From contig NZ_JAUSLT010000101.1 in assembly GCF_030646015.1 (NCBI RefSeq), positions 1-64,000 on the forward strand: a DNA stretch of 64,000 nucleotides. The letters are read 5' to 3'. The notes beneath the pieces were generated by a model, which was given only the letters and a program-made list of their open reading frames with translations, ran no database searches and was not told the origin of the DNA. Each line of letters starts with the position of its first letter. The stretch's first letter is position 1. Below, one piece after another: positions 25,769 through 35,054 of the stretch. The position numbers and the translations under genes were made by a program. Origin of the DNA: Bradyrhizobium sp. GTDB lineage: Bacteria; Pseudomonadota; Alphaproteobacteria; Rhizobiales; Xanthobacteraceae.

Positions 25769-26827
25769 CTAGGCCGCCGCGACCACTTCGCCTTCAATGT
25801 CGTTTTCTGTGACCGTTTTATTGCGGCCGGATCGTTTAGCTCGATACAGCGCGCGATCGCAACGCTCAATCATGGCCTCCGCGGACTCGGCCAGCTTGAA
25901 TTGCGCGACTCCGATTGAGACGGTGACGCTTGATATCTCCAGGCCAGTCGTGCGTCGGGTCAGTCGTGCGTCAGAGATGCGCCCGCGAATGCGCTCGGCA
26001 ACTCCTGCGCAAACGTCCAAATCGGCACCAGGGAGCACAGCAAACAATTCTTCGCCGCCATAGCGAGCCGCAAGATCCTGATCGCGAACATTCTCTTGCA
26101 GAACCTTGGCCACCAACCGAAGCACCTGATCTCCCACCTGATGCCCGAAGGTGTCGTTAAAGTCCTTGAAATGATCGATGTCGATCAACAGAACGCTGAG
26201 CGGCTCTCCCTTCTCCATCGCAACGATTTGCGCTGAACGAAGAAACTCATCCAACGAGCGGCGGTTGGCTAGTCCCGTAAGCGCATCGGTGTTGGACCGC
26301 TGTTCGGCCTCTTTGAGCGAGTTGCGGATCCTGTCGAGTTCCTGCGTCGATGCTTCAAAGTTTAATTCCAAGGCGGTTGCCCGTGCCGTCGCGTTGGACA
26401 GTTCGGTCACCAGCCTTTCAATAATAGCCTGTGGATCGCCGCTCGCCTGAGCCTCTGACGAGACTTCGCCGAGCGCCTCGATCTGCGTGCGATTGTCGGC
26501 AATTGCTGTCGTAAGGAATTGCGTGGCGTTGGTTATCACGCCGCGCAGTCGTTCGGGGAAGTCGCCTTTAACAGCAAGACCGTATTGCGGATTGACGTAG
26601 GTCACATAGAGTTCGTAATTGATCGCTGCGTCAAATTTCCGTTTGTTACCGATTAAAATGTCGATGGTTTTTCTAAGCGCCGGTGAGGTGCCCATGGCAT
26701 ATTCGAACCACACCGAGAAATTACTCGGAGTAGCCGGGACCGACTGTTGTGACATCAATCGGATGGCGCGGTCGGCGACTGTCGTTGCATATTCCATGTC
26801 CATGTCGCCGATGACGAAGTCAGCCAT
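25769..26827 (-). CDS. GGDEF diguanylate cyclase
   Basis: The 352-residue protein has a helical N-terminal region (1-175; FSVWFEYAMGTSPALRK) and a C-terminal GGDEF domain (about 185-345) with DALTGLANRRSLDEFL, DIDHFKDFNDTFGHQVGDQ and the active-site GGEEL. RDQD five residues before GGEEL is an allosteric inhibitory (I) site of RxxD type, so product inhibition by c-di-GMP is likely. No membrane segments are visible, so it is probably cytoplasmic. Catalytically competent by motif. Confidence 0.9.
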   Translation of the reverse strand: MADFVIGDMDMEYATTVADRAIRLMSQQSVPATPSNFSVWFEYAMGTSPALRKTIDILIGNKRKFDAAINYELYVTYVNPQYGLAVKGDFPERLRGVITNATQFLTTAIADNRTQIEALGEVSSEAQASGDPQAIIERLVTELSNATARATALELNFEASTQELDRIRNSLKEAEQRSNTDALTGLANRRSLDEFLRSAQIVAMEKGEPLSVLLIDIDHFKDFNDTFGHQVGDQVLRLVAKVLQENVRDQDLAARYGGEELFAVLPGADLDVCAGVAERIRGRISDARLTRRTTGLEISSVTVSIGVAQFKLAESAEAMIERCDRALYRAKRSGRNKTVTENDIEGEVVAAA

Positions 26828-27040
26828 GATCTCGATCCAGCGATTTTGTAAGCTGAGGAATATTCAACTCTGATAGCTATATTTTGACATGCCAGAATTG
26901 ATCTTTCATTAACGTCTGGGTCACGACCTAAGCCCCCGGCGTCGGGGGAACTTTGGGAGTCCTTGGCAGTGCTATGGATAACATTTCCCACAGATTGATT
27001 TATATCTATCTCACAATCTGTTCGTGTGTATAATGGGCAC

Positions 27041-27217
27041 ATGAACACTCTGAGCCATACATTCCGATTACGAGCTATCGAGAACGAGCAGCGAGCCTCT
27101 TTCGCGTCCGGTCCGATCATCAAAGCGGAATGGGAGGCGCTAGCGATTGAATGGCACGCTCTCGCCAACGCGGTCTCTCAGTCTTCGGGTGAAGATGATC
27201 AAATCGAGGTTGTGTAA
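27041..27217 (+). CDS. small hypothetical protein
   Basis: The 58-residue product starts MNTLSHTFRLRAIENEQRAS and continues EWEALAIEWHALANAV. It is a single amphipathic-helix type of protein often seen in Bradyrhizobium. The upstream 80 bases are A+T rich, with TATATCTATC and TGTGTATAATG that could serve as a promoter. Function unknown. Confidence 0.5.
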   Translation: MNTLSHTFRLRAIENEQRASFASGPIIKAEWEALAIEWHALANAVSQSSGEDDQIEVV

Positions 27218-27241
27218 TCCGCCTAAGTTGGTGACCTCTCT

Positions 27242-27335
27242 CTCAGACGAAGGTCACACGTTCGTATCGTGTCGGGTGCGCCGGAAAGACGTGCGCCGGG
27301 AGTGCCAGGGCTGTGGCGGGTCAGTTCTTCCGCCG
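27242..27335 (+). repeat. tRNA-Arg-derived dispersed repeat, copy F
   Basis: The tRNA 3' half (GACGAAGGTCACACGTTCGT...GTGTCGGGTGCGCC, ending at 27282) is followed by a diverged tail AGTGCCAGGGCTGTGGCGGG. It is the last copy of the 16.4-27.3 kb series. Confidence 0.75.
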
Positions 27336-27353
27336 GGGGCATTTGGGGCGAAC

Positions 27354-28307
27354 TTACGAGCCTTCATAAGCCCTTCGTAACAGGGGTTGGGCCCTAGCAA
27401 AGTCGTCCATGTTTTTGAGCGAAAGTTCAAGATTACCAGTGCCGAAATGCCCTATTCGGGTGACATCGCGGGAGAAGCCCTCTTCAAGCTCGATGGAGGT
27501 CGGATCAAGGCGCAAATAGAGTGTGACGACCCTCACTTGGGGATAGATTTCCGCGCAGGTGAAATTCTTCAGCCGCTTAAATGCGATGTAATTCTTGAGC
27601 TGCTTGACCTGAACGTCATCTCCCAATCCGATCAAGTATTGCCTGACAGCCTCAAATAGGTCGCGGAGTTCGGCATCAGCACGCGCCAATTTATAGTCAA
27701 TTCGAGAACTTAGATAGGGATCGTCATGCCCTTCTTCGGCCGGCGGTGATCTTGGCGCAGGTTCCGATGGTGATGAAGTGGTGGTCGTGGGACGGGAAGA
27801 TTGCTTCGGCGCATGGACAAGTTCGAGCATCAAAAGTTCGCTGTCAAAGCGCCGATACCGTATCAATTCGATGTTGCGGGCGATCTGCTTTACAGCATGT
27901 TGGTCATACCGTGTGAAATCACCGGCGATGCAAATCAATCGTGGTGCGCTCCAGTCGACGTTACCTGCTATCTCAGCTCCCAACTTCTCCATGACTAGCC
28001 ACTGAAATTCCTTGCGATGATCCAGCAGCCAGTCGAGATAGAACAGGCCTTGATTGATCACGTTCTCATTCACGGCTCGCTTGAATTCGAGAATAACCGG
28101 GCAGTCGTCTTCGTCGAGCCCGAGCGTATCGATTCGGCCACCGTGCACCGGCCCAGTTGAATGCTCGCTCGCCAAGAAACGTATTCCGAGCAAGGGTTCA
28201 AGATTAGCCTCAAACAGGAGCTGCAGAGACCTCTCGACCTGCAACGCATCACCGGGAAGCTCGCGAACCTGATTGCTATCGATTTTGAAGAGCTTGACGT
28301 CACTCAT
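27354..28307 (-). CDS. DUF91/NucS-like nuclease domain with DUF5655
   Basis: The 317-residue protein has an N-terminal PD-(D/E)XK-type part: GGRIDTLGLDEDDCPVILEFKR contains the D...ExK arrangement (Asp in IDTLG and EFK), as in NucS/DUF91 nucleases. A proline/serine linker (about 170-195) leads to a C-terminal DUF5655-like domain with YKLARADAELRDLFEAVRQ, TCAEIYPQVRVVTLYL and FSRDVTRIGHFGTGNLEL. It lies next to an HNH endonuclease gene on the same strand. A defence or DNA-repair role is possible but not shown. Confidence 0.75.
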   Translation of the reverse strand: MSDVKLFKIDSNQVRELPGDALQVERSLQLLFEANLEPLLGIRFLASEHSTGPVHGGRIDTLGLDEDDCPVILEFKRAVNENVINQGLFYLDWLLDHRKEFQWLVMEKLGAEIAGNVDWSAPRLICIAGDFTRYDQHAVKQIARNIELIRYRRFDSELLMLELVHAPKQSSRPTTTTSSPSEPAPRSPPAEEGHDDPYLSSRIDYKLARADAELRDLFEAVRQYLIGLGDDVQVKQLKNYIAFKRLKNFTCAEIYPQVRVVTLYLRLDPTSIELEEGFSRDVTRIGHFGTGNLELSLKNMDDFARAQPLLRRAYEGS

Positions 28308-28376
28308 GGAGGCACTCTCACTTGTCTACGTCACTCGATTGATCCCGTCGAGCGTGCGCAACTTCTTGTGCTCAGC

Positions 28377-29294
28377 TTATCTGAAACAGTGTTCGTTGTG
28401 CCAGGCAAGGGCGTCGGGATCGGGATGATGGACGGCGTGAGTTGGAGGCACGATCTTGCTACCATGAAGCTCGTAGTAATGGCGGCCGTTTTCGAATTCC
28501 TCGCGTATACGATTGCTGACCTCAAAGCGCAGGTCGGGTGTTACCGTGACGTAGCCGGCATCAAACAGGCTGTGAATGTCACGCCTTAACAGAAGGCCAT
28601 TGCTCGCTTCGTGACCGCCGCCATCGCCATAAGGGCGAATGTGGGCTGCCTCGAGCGCCGGAAGCGTTCGTTCGTGCGTTATGACGCAGCGGCGCTGATA
28701 TACGTCCGTGACCAAGACTCGAAACGCACCCTGTCCTAAACGTGGCATGATCAGGTGGGGCTCTCCAAATCGGGCTTCGCCTTCACTCATACCAAAGAGC
28801 CGCAACCGCTCTAGGCGGCTATTGACTGCATCCCACAGGGCCAGACCGTCAGCATCACTGGTATTGTATGTTTTGAATGATACGATGTTAGGAGACCAAC
28901 TCGACGGAACGGATATCCAATCGCGCTCCTGAAGAAAGAATGGCTGTGTAAGAATGCGGCAACCAATCTCGAAGTCGCTCCGATCGTTCGGATCGGCTCT
29001 GCGATAGCGGGCAATCCGAGCTCGCATTTCCTTCGATGAACCCGCCCCGTTTGCATCTCTGAATGCCTCCCATGCAAGAGAGCACGGCAAAGAGTTGGCA
29101 TAGGCGAAAATTCCCCCTCCCACGATCACATTGCGTGGTGCGTGCAGCTTGAACAGGAACATCTCGCCGGGCCGGAGTGCGCGGAAATTCGCCGCCGACG
29201 GTGCCCAGAAATTGACTTCGCTCAGGTTAGGCTGGGTGCGCAGTCTCTCGAACCAGTCTCCATCGGTGACGGCGACCACGAGATTGACACCCAT
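28377..29294 (-). CDS. HNH endonuclease with N-terminal PUA/EVE-like domain
   Basis: The 305-residue protein begins VNLVVAVTDGDWFERL and GEMFLFKLHAPRNVIVGGG, the look of an EVE/PUA-like base-reading domain (1-150). The C-terminal HNH nuclease has RCVITHERTLPALEAAHIRP, then NGLLLRRDIHSLFDAGYVTV. The layout is that of modification-dependent restriction nucleases: a reader domain joined to HNH. I chose the ATG at 29294 because the frame upstream to 29360 lacks family-like sequence. It is 69 bases upstream of the DUF91-like nuclease gene. Confidence 0.82.
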   Translation of the reverse strand: MGVNLVVAVTDGDWFERLRTQPNLSEVNFWAPSAANFRALRPGEMFLFKLHAPRNVIVGGGIFAYANSLPCSLAWEAFRDANGAGSSKEMRARIARYRRADPNDRSDFEIGCRILTQPFFLQERDWISVPSSWSPNIVSFKTYNTSDADGLALWDAVNSRLERLRLFGMSEGEARFGEPHLIMPRLGQGAFRVLVTDVYQRRCVITHERTLPALEAAHIRPYGDGGGHEASNGLLLRRDIHSLFDAGYVTVTPDLRFEVSNRIREEFENGRHYYELHGSKIVPPTHAVHHPDPDALAWHNEHCFR

Positions 29295-29615
29295 AGTCAA
29301 CCCACCGCCTTCTTGCGGATGAACAGCGGTGATAGGCAACGAGCGCCCTTCGAGCAACAAGGGACGTAGTCACGTGCCTTAATGAGGCTATTTGCTGTTT
29401 TTGCGCGCCGGCGTGCCATCCCGCTGCCCAGGCCGTTCAAAGTGCTTCGTGTGGTCGACACGATCGAGGCTCACTCTATGGTCGTCAGGCCGTCGCAAGC
29501 AATGGAATTCGAGCGGTTCGAGTTGACTGTCGCATTCTACCTGTTATTCGCGAAGAGTCGGAAGAGCATAGCAACAAGCGGTCATCCCCTGTCTCAGTAA
29601 GGCGCATCGTCACCG

Positions 29616-30533
29616 ATGGAACTGATCCTGCACCACTACGATTTCTCGAACTATGCCGAGAAGGCGCGGCTCGCTTTGGGATACAAGGGTCTTGCCTGGC
29701 GCGGCGTCATCATCCCGCCGGTCGCTCCGAAGCCCGACCTGACGCCTTTGACCGGCGGCTATCGCCGGACACCGGTCCTACAGATTGGCGCCGACATTTT
29801 CTGCGACACGCGGCTGATTTTGCGCGAACTTGAGCGGCGAAAGCCTCAGCCCTCGCTTTACCCGGCCGGCTCGACCGCACTCGCCGACATGATCGCCTAT
29901 TGGGCCGAGCATCAGTTCTTCCGTCCAATGTCGCTTTACGTCTCTGGCGTCAACTTGGACCTGCTCCCTCCGGACCTCCAGGCCGATCGCTCTCGCATGC
30001 GCGACCTGCCGCTTCCGAGTGCTAAGACCGTGCAGCGCGCGGCCACGCGAAATGCGCCGTTTGTCCGGGCGCAGCTTCCATTTATCGAGGCGCTTCTCTC
30101 CGGAGGCCATGCCTGGATCGCCGGGCCGCAAGTCACTGTGGCCGATTTCGCCGTATACCACCCGCTCTGGTTTATGACGGCGCGCAGCCAACGCCTGGCC
30201 CACGAGCTTGCCCCTTACCCGCGCATTGCCGACTGGATGGAGCGCATGCGCGCCTTTGGTCATGGGACCTCGTCTCCGATGAGCGCCGAGGAAGCCTTGG
30301 ACGTCGCCGCCTCAGCGCAACCGCAAACACCACGGGCATCAAACCCGTTCGACGAGGATCCGCCGCTTAGTCGCCACGTGCGCATCCGGGCCGATGACTA
30401 TGGCCGAGACCCTGTCGAGGGTGAGCTGGTCCTGGTCGACGCCGACGAAATCGCCTTGCGCCGGAGCGATCCGAGGCTCGGCGACATCGTCGTGCACTTT
30501 CCGCGCCTCGGTTACGATTTGCGGCAGATGTGA
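29616..30533 (+). CDS. glutathione S-transferase family protein
   Basis: The 305-residue protein has an N-terminal thioredoxin-like domain (ELILHHYDFSNYAEKARLAL, GGYRRTPVLQIGADIFCDTR) and an all-helical C-terminal domain (100-215) with AWIAGPQVTVADFAVYHPLW. About 80 extra residues at the end (after 220) make it longer than the usual 210-230. The catalytic residue is probably the Ser or Tyr of FSNYAEK. It reads as an ordinary chromosomal gene; substrate unknown. Confidence 0.87.
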   Translation: MELILHHYDFSNYAEKARLALGYKGLAWRGVIIPPVAPKPDLTPLTGGYRRTPVLQIGADIFCDTRLILRELERRKPQPSLYPAGSTALADMIAYWAEHQFFRPMSLYVSGVNLDLLPPDLQADRSRMRDLPLPSAKTVQRAATRNAPFVRAQLPFIEALLSGGHAWIAGPQVTVADFAVYHPLWFMTARSQRLAHELAPYPRIADWMERMRAFGHGTSSPMSAEEALDVAASAQPQTPRASNPFDEDPPLSRHVRIRADDYGRDPVEGELVLVDADEIALRRSDPRLGDIVVHFPRLGYDLRQM

Positions 30534-32045
30534 CGGCGGCCCGAGCGCGACATTGCCGCCTGAACGATCGAGGGCAGCAAGCAACTTTGATTCAAGAAGG
30601 ACATCCGAGACGCACAATTGATTCAAGAATCAACCGCGACTGATGCGATTGTTGCTCGGATCGAGTTCGGCGTCACTGAAAGAATGCGCCCCGTCCGGAG
30701 ACGGATTGCGCTGCGCCAAGGATCGGAAGACCGATCTGGACGCCCACTGCGAAGACGAACGTCGCAAACGATCGTCCAGACAGGGACCAAACGATTTCCC
30801 ACTAAACGTGTTCTCGCCCGCTCTGCGCCGGGCGTCTCGACAAATCGGTAGCTATTTGGCTCTTTTCGGTCAGCGGTAGGAGTCTCGGTTTTGTCGTTTT
30901 GGGCGTCTCAGCGAGCCGTGCGGATACATATCGGATGCAGCCGCTGTTGAGTTTTTGGAATTCTGGCTCTCTCGGCCGGTCTCTCTTCGGAATAGTCGTC
31001 GTGGTGCCCTTAACGGTCACCCTGGTTTGGGAGTTATCGTCCGGAGGTTGTGCGTTTTCGGGCTGCTTTCTCAGGTCTTCTGCTCGGGCCCCAGCTGCTT
31101 TAGTTTCTATCCGAAAATTTTTCCGGGGCGCTATTATGAAACAAACATGAAACTTAATTCCTATTGCAATAGATTTTAAACAGAGATTTCGATTTCATAA
31201 CCTCAATCGAATCCCGTTCCGTTGTTTCTGTTTTGGCTGCGGAACTTGTCAAAAATGAAATCGGAAGGTGCGTGTGTGAAATCGAGTGACTCATCTTAAG
31301 ATTGTGTGGGGTGCAGGAGAGCACCGCGGGTCCAGGTGCGGCCAACCTCGCACATGCTAATGGCCGAAATCGGCTCGCCGCATGGGGTAACTATAGCGTT
31401 TGCCGAACTCCGGCGGACGAATTTTCAAATTTGTAACGTTCATGAACAGTGAAGCCACCAGAAGGCCGCTGGTGCCTCGGACGGGCCGCCTGCTCTATGG
31501 TAGCGGACGGGTTTGAATCGCGCACAGGTGACTCGCGCTGTGGATCCGTGCAGTGCTTGAAGCGGTAAAGTAGAGTGGCGCACAGGCGCGGCGCGCGGCG
31601 CGAAAAATCGGAGCGGGTGGCAGCGGCCTCTGCGCCGGCGGCGCGCATGGCCGAAAGGGTTACCTTCTCGGGATCGAGCGCCGCAGGCGCGAGCATCCCG
31701 CAGGCATCCTTCCTACTCGTCACCGGGGCGTGAGCCGGCGGAGCCGGCGATCGACTGGAGGGCATCAATCCTTCAATCGATTGGATTCCTATCTCCGGGA
31801 AGAAATCTTCGAAGCCGGGAGCGCAGCGACCGGCCGAGCGCTCTTGCGCGAGGCTCTTGCTTGGAGCGAAGCGACCGAGCGTAGCGAGGGAGACCGCGAG
31901 TTTGGGCGTCAAACGTGTCCGAGTCCTTCTCGCACTTAAAGTAACCTCCAAGAGTCTAAGTAGTATTATACATTGGCGAAAAACACGGTCAGGTTGGATC
32001 GGTGGGTTTTTGACTGTCTTGCTTCAATAACAAGGGCTTATGCAG
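30534..32045. other. 1.5-kb region without a recognisable gene
   Basis: The left part (30.6-31.4 kb) has mixed composition with an A+T-rich stretch near 31.1-31.3 kb. The right part (31.4-31.95 kb) is very G+C rich with many short palindromes and repeats of the kind GAGCGAAGCGACCGAGCG and CGCCGGCGGCGCGC. No frame looks like a protein. It could be a replication, partition or regulatory region of a former element. The iteron-like motifs start just to the right. Confidence 0.4.
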
Positions 32046-32048
32046 TTT

Positions 32049-32144
32049 GCCGTCCCGGACGAAATTCCACAGATTTGCCGGTCACGACCGTCCGGGACGT
32101 GCAACTTTCGTCCGGGACAAACCCGGTCGAATCGTCCGGGACAA
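32049..32144. repeat. iteron-like repeats of CGTCCGGGACAA
   Basis: Four copies of the core CGTCCGGGAC lie within 96 bases: one inverted (32052-32061) and three direct, at 32089, 32109 and 32133. Two of the direct copies extend to CGTCCGGGACAA. Spacing between direct copies is 20 and 24 bases, roughly two helical turns. The last copy ends nine bases before the stop codon of the 440-residue gene. Such arrays serve as binding sites for initiators or repressors. Confidence 0.7.
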
Positions 32145-32152
32145 GACAGCGA

Positions 32153-33475
32153 TCATGACGTGCGCCAGCGATACCAGGGGGCGCCCTTAGCTTCTAGCTT
32201 TCTGACGATGTCGCGCAGACGACCTGCTTGCTGTTTTGACTTCGTGGTCCCCGCCACGACTGACCAGATTGTGGCAATCTCGGTTAGTGAAGCCTTGGGA
32301 CCATGCTGGTCCAGAGCGACGGAAAGGACTTCTTCCCGGAACTTCGCCAACTCGCGCTCTCGATTAACCAGCTTGAGCAGGAAGCGGTCTCCGCCATGGT
32401 TTGCGGTCGCCCGTTCCAGCGCCGTGGTCAGCCGGTCTGTTGCCTGGCTGGCGCGCTCCTTGCGCTTGCGGACCACGTCCCGTTCACGCCGCGCCAACTC
32501 CTTTGCTTCCCGTTTGCGCGCATCAAAACGCGCTCTAGCTTGGTCGAGGAGATTGCACCACTTGGCAAGTTGCTCCTTGCGGCGGAGTTCGCGCTTGGCC
32601 GCGTAGTCGCGAAGCATTTCGGCCTGCTTGTGTAGGGAGGCCAATTTGTCCGGGTCGGTGACGGTCGGGCAGCCATCAAACTTTGACGTCGTTGTGGGCT
32701 CTACGTAGACCACTGCCGACTTTCGATACCGATCATCCAGCGCGAGAATAGCATTCACATCGTCATCCGTCAGTATGTCGATCCCGGTCGGATGATCCGG
32801 CACGAACGCGGCTAGGTCCGCTTGCTGGAGTGCTTTAAGATCTGGTTCCGGCTGTGGTTCGGCCTGCGCTTTGGATGCTTGCGCCGTTGCGGGTGTTTCG
32901 TCGGTGCCGGCAGGCAGCGCCGATCGTTGATCACGCGAATTGTCGTCTCGCTCGCTAGCAATGTTGTCGAGATCGTCCGAGGTCAGGCGCCGGTCGGCGT
33001 CCTCAACTATGGACGCGGCTAGGTCCTTTGGTTCTGGTCCCGGAAGTTCTGGATTTTGACGGTAAGGCAAACCTGGTGCGGGCTGCGGTTCCGCCGCCTC
33101 AGCCGAACCGTCATCCAGCGAGGCCAACAGAGCGCGGTCCGCCTGGCTGAGTTCGCATTCAGGCACTTCGCCGATGATGAAGGAGAGATCGTCAAGGTCG
33201 TCATCGGCCGGCGCTTGGTGTGGGTCAGTCGGGGGCAAATTCAGTAGCCCTTCGTGTTTCTTTGAGCGGGGCGTCGGCTCCGGGGCTGCCGTTGCGCCAT
33301 GGGATCCCACCATTGCGGCCGTATCGTCCTCACCGAGGGCTTCGATGATCTCCTCATTGGTCGCTTCGCCAGGGGCGTCGAGAACCCGATTGTTTAGAAA
33401 AGAAAAATCGTCGTCGTCATCGATTCTCTTGGGAACACAGCTCGGGTTGCCATCATGGTCGGGCTGTTCGGACAT
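32153..33475 (-). CDS. unknown protein with acidic N-terminus, coiled coil and winged-helix-like end
   Basis: I do not recognise this 440-residue protein. Residues 1-230 are rich in Asp, Glu, Pro and Ala and probably disordered (RIDDDDDFSF, ADDDLDDLSF). A long charged coiled coil follows (about 285-375: RRKEQLAKWCNLLDQARARF, RRERDVVRKRKERASQAT). The last 60 residues (HGPKASLTEIATIWSVVAGT then QQAGRLRDIVRKLEAKGAPW) look like a small winged helix. The start ATG at 33475 has GGAAAAG upstream and is preferred over the TTG at 33487. Iteron-like repeats lie just after its stop. A DNA-binding accessory of a mobile element is plausible. Confidence 0.6.
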   Translation of the reverse strand: MSEQPDHDGNPSCVPKRIDDDDDFSFLNNRVLDAPGEATNEEIIEALGEDDTAAMVGSHGATAAPEPTPRSKKHEGLLNLPPTDPHQAPADDDLDDLSFIIGEVPECELSQADRALLASLDDGSAEAAEPQPAPGLPYRQNPELPGPEPKDLAASIVEDADRRLTSDDLDNIASERDDNSRDQRSALPAGTDETPATAQASKAQAEPQPEPDLKALQQADLAAFVPDHPTGIDILTDDDVNAILALDDRYRKSAVVYVEPTTTSKFDGCPTVTDPDKLASLHKQAEMLRDYAAKRELRRKEQLAKWCNLLDQARARFDARKREAKELARRERDVVRKRKERASQATDRLTTALERATANHGGDRFLLKLVNRERELAKFREEVLSVALDQHGPKASLTEIATIWSVVAGTTKSKQQAGRLRDIVRKLEAKGAPWYRWRTS

Positions 33476-33487
33476 TGACTTTTCCAA

Positions 33488-33880
33488 AGGGTTCTACTGG
33501 ACCGGTCTCAGCGCGGGCTTGAGACCGCGGCATGAATATAGCGATCAGCCTGTAGGACATGCCGTAGAATCTGTAGTGTTGGCGGGCACCGCCTCGTTTT
33601 TGACGCAGTTACTTACAAAAGTCGTAATTCGGCCGCGAGTGTGTTCGCTGCTGCCATTATTTTGCCATCAACGAGAAAGGTTGCCGGAAGCAAGCCACTG
33701 CTTTTGAGGTTTCGCGCCTGGAGCAGAAGCAGAAGACAGCTGGTCAGCTTGGCTATTGGCCAAGGCTAGTGAAATCTTTTGCTGCGGCCCCAAAAGGCAA
33801 GGGATTGGTGCACCCCGAGAATTCCTAGGACTTCCACTACTTGGCATCTCGGCTTTAAGCAACGCTTAGACGACGAGCGG
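33488..33880. other. intergenic region, no gene seen
   Basis: About 390 bases separate the 440-residue gene from the integrase gene. I see no gene and no clear attachment sequence; a short GGTGCACCCC near 33809 resembles a tRNA end but lacks a T-arm. Confidence 0.4.
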
Positions 33881-34873
33881 CTACCCCAGTCGAGCAACAA
33901 GATCGACCGCCTTCAGATGCGTGTATCGCATCAGCATACGTAGCTCTTTATGTCCCGAGATCGCGGAAACCTCTGCGATGTTGAGACCCTTTTCGAACAG
34001 GCGGCTGACGCCCTCGTGTCTGAGATCGTGGAAACGGAAATCTTCCATCTGAGCACGGACGCGAAGATGCTCGAAGGCGAGGCGAATCGAGTTGCCCGAA
34101 ACCGGGAAAACACGATCGGCGTCTCGATCCTTCTCAGCCATCAAGCCCTTGAGGATTGCCACGGCCCGACGTGACAGTGGAATGTCACGGGAGTCGCCGT
34201 TTTTAGTCAGGGGTAAGTGTGCAACGCACCGAACCAAGTCGACGTGCTGCCACTGCAAGTCGAGCATCTCGCCTCGGCGCATGGCGGTCTCGATGGCGAG
34301 GATGATCAGGGGCTTCATCAGGGGGGTGCGTCCACTGTCACATGCCGCGAGCAGTCGGGCTTCCTCGCCAGCCTTTAGGCGCCGGGTGCGACCTCGGGGG
34401 ACTTGGGGGCGTCGAACCAGCTTGACTGGGTTGCGGGGCAACCAGAGCCCCCACTCGCGGGTCGCAATTTCAATGCAGTGGGACACGGTGTTGAGCTCAC
34501 GGACAACTGTGGCTGGGGCGACACTCTTCAATCGTTCGTCACGATAAGTCGCGACATCAGCGCTGGTCAGCTTGGCAAGCGTCCGGTGGCTGATGGGGCA
34601 GCGCAATATAGAGTTGATCCGCGACGCCTCGGACACTGCCCCACGCTTGCCAGGTGTCACCTCAGCACAGTAGCGCGTCAGGAGCTCTCGGAGCGTCGTT
34701 TTCTCAGCAAGTCGTGTGTCAGCGACCCAGCCAGACCGGTTAGCTTCTGCTTCGAGGTCCTGCGCCCAGCGTTGAGCCTCAGCTTTCGAGTTGAATGACT
34801 TGGCTCGCGGGGCGACGCCCCGACGACGGACCTGTGCCTGCCAGCGACCTCGAAGTTTTCTGATGGTCGCCAT
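33881..34873 (-). CDS. tyrosine recombinase/integrase
   Basis: The 330-residue protein has an N-terminal SAM-like DNA-binding part (LRGRWQAQVRRRG; TLRELLTRYCAEVTPGKRG), a core-binding domain, and the catalytic domain. The R-K-H-R-H-Y residues are visible: Arg in ETAMRRGEML, Lys in LTKNGDSRDI, HDLRHEGVSR, ISGHKELRML and the nucleophile Tyr in MRYTHL. It should carry out integration and excision of an island. The gene begins 182 bases left of a tRNA-Arg relic (35055-35101), which could be its attachment site. Confidence 0.92.
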   Translation of the reverse strand: MATIRKLRGRWQAQVRRRGVAPRAKSFNSKAEAQRWAQDLEAEANRSGWVADTRLAEKTTLRELLTRYCAEVTPGKRGAVSEASRINSILRCPISHRTLAKLTSADVATYRDERLKSVAPATVVRELNTVSHCIEIATREWGLWLPRNPVKLVRRPQVPRGRTRRLKAGEEARLLAACDSGRTPLMKPLIILAIETAMRRGEMLDLQWQHVDLVRCVAHLPLTKNGDSRDIPLSRRAVAILKGLMAEKDRDADRVFPVSGNSIRLAFEHLRVRAQMEDFRFHDLRHEGVSRLFEKGLNIAEVSAISGHKELRMLMRYTHLKAVDLVARLG

Positions 34874-35054
34874 TGCCTGCTGCTCAAATCACTCTTGCTT
34901 ACTGAGTGAAGGACGCCAGCCAGACGGTGCCAAGGACTATCCCTGTTGGCCCGCAACTAAACCATTGTGCCGCTGATGTGCCGCGTTCGGGCCACAGGCC
35001 GAGCGAGGAGTCGGAAAGACCTATGGGATCAGGGAGGTCCGATGGTCATCGTCT

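Noticed and set aside
29382..29600. 72-codon frame before the glutathione S-transferase gene
   Set aside because: No ribosome-binding site or protein-like pattern; likely promoter region.
31391..31951. 186-codon minus-strand frame
   Set aside because: Residue content is random-like (many Arg, Ala, Ser) and the DNA is palindromic G+C-rich sequence.
33800..33830. GGTGCACCCCGAGAATTC as a tRNA end or att site of the integrase
   Set aside because: No T-arm and no pairing; the relic at 35055-35101 is a better candidate.
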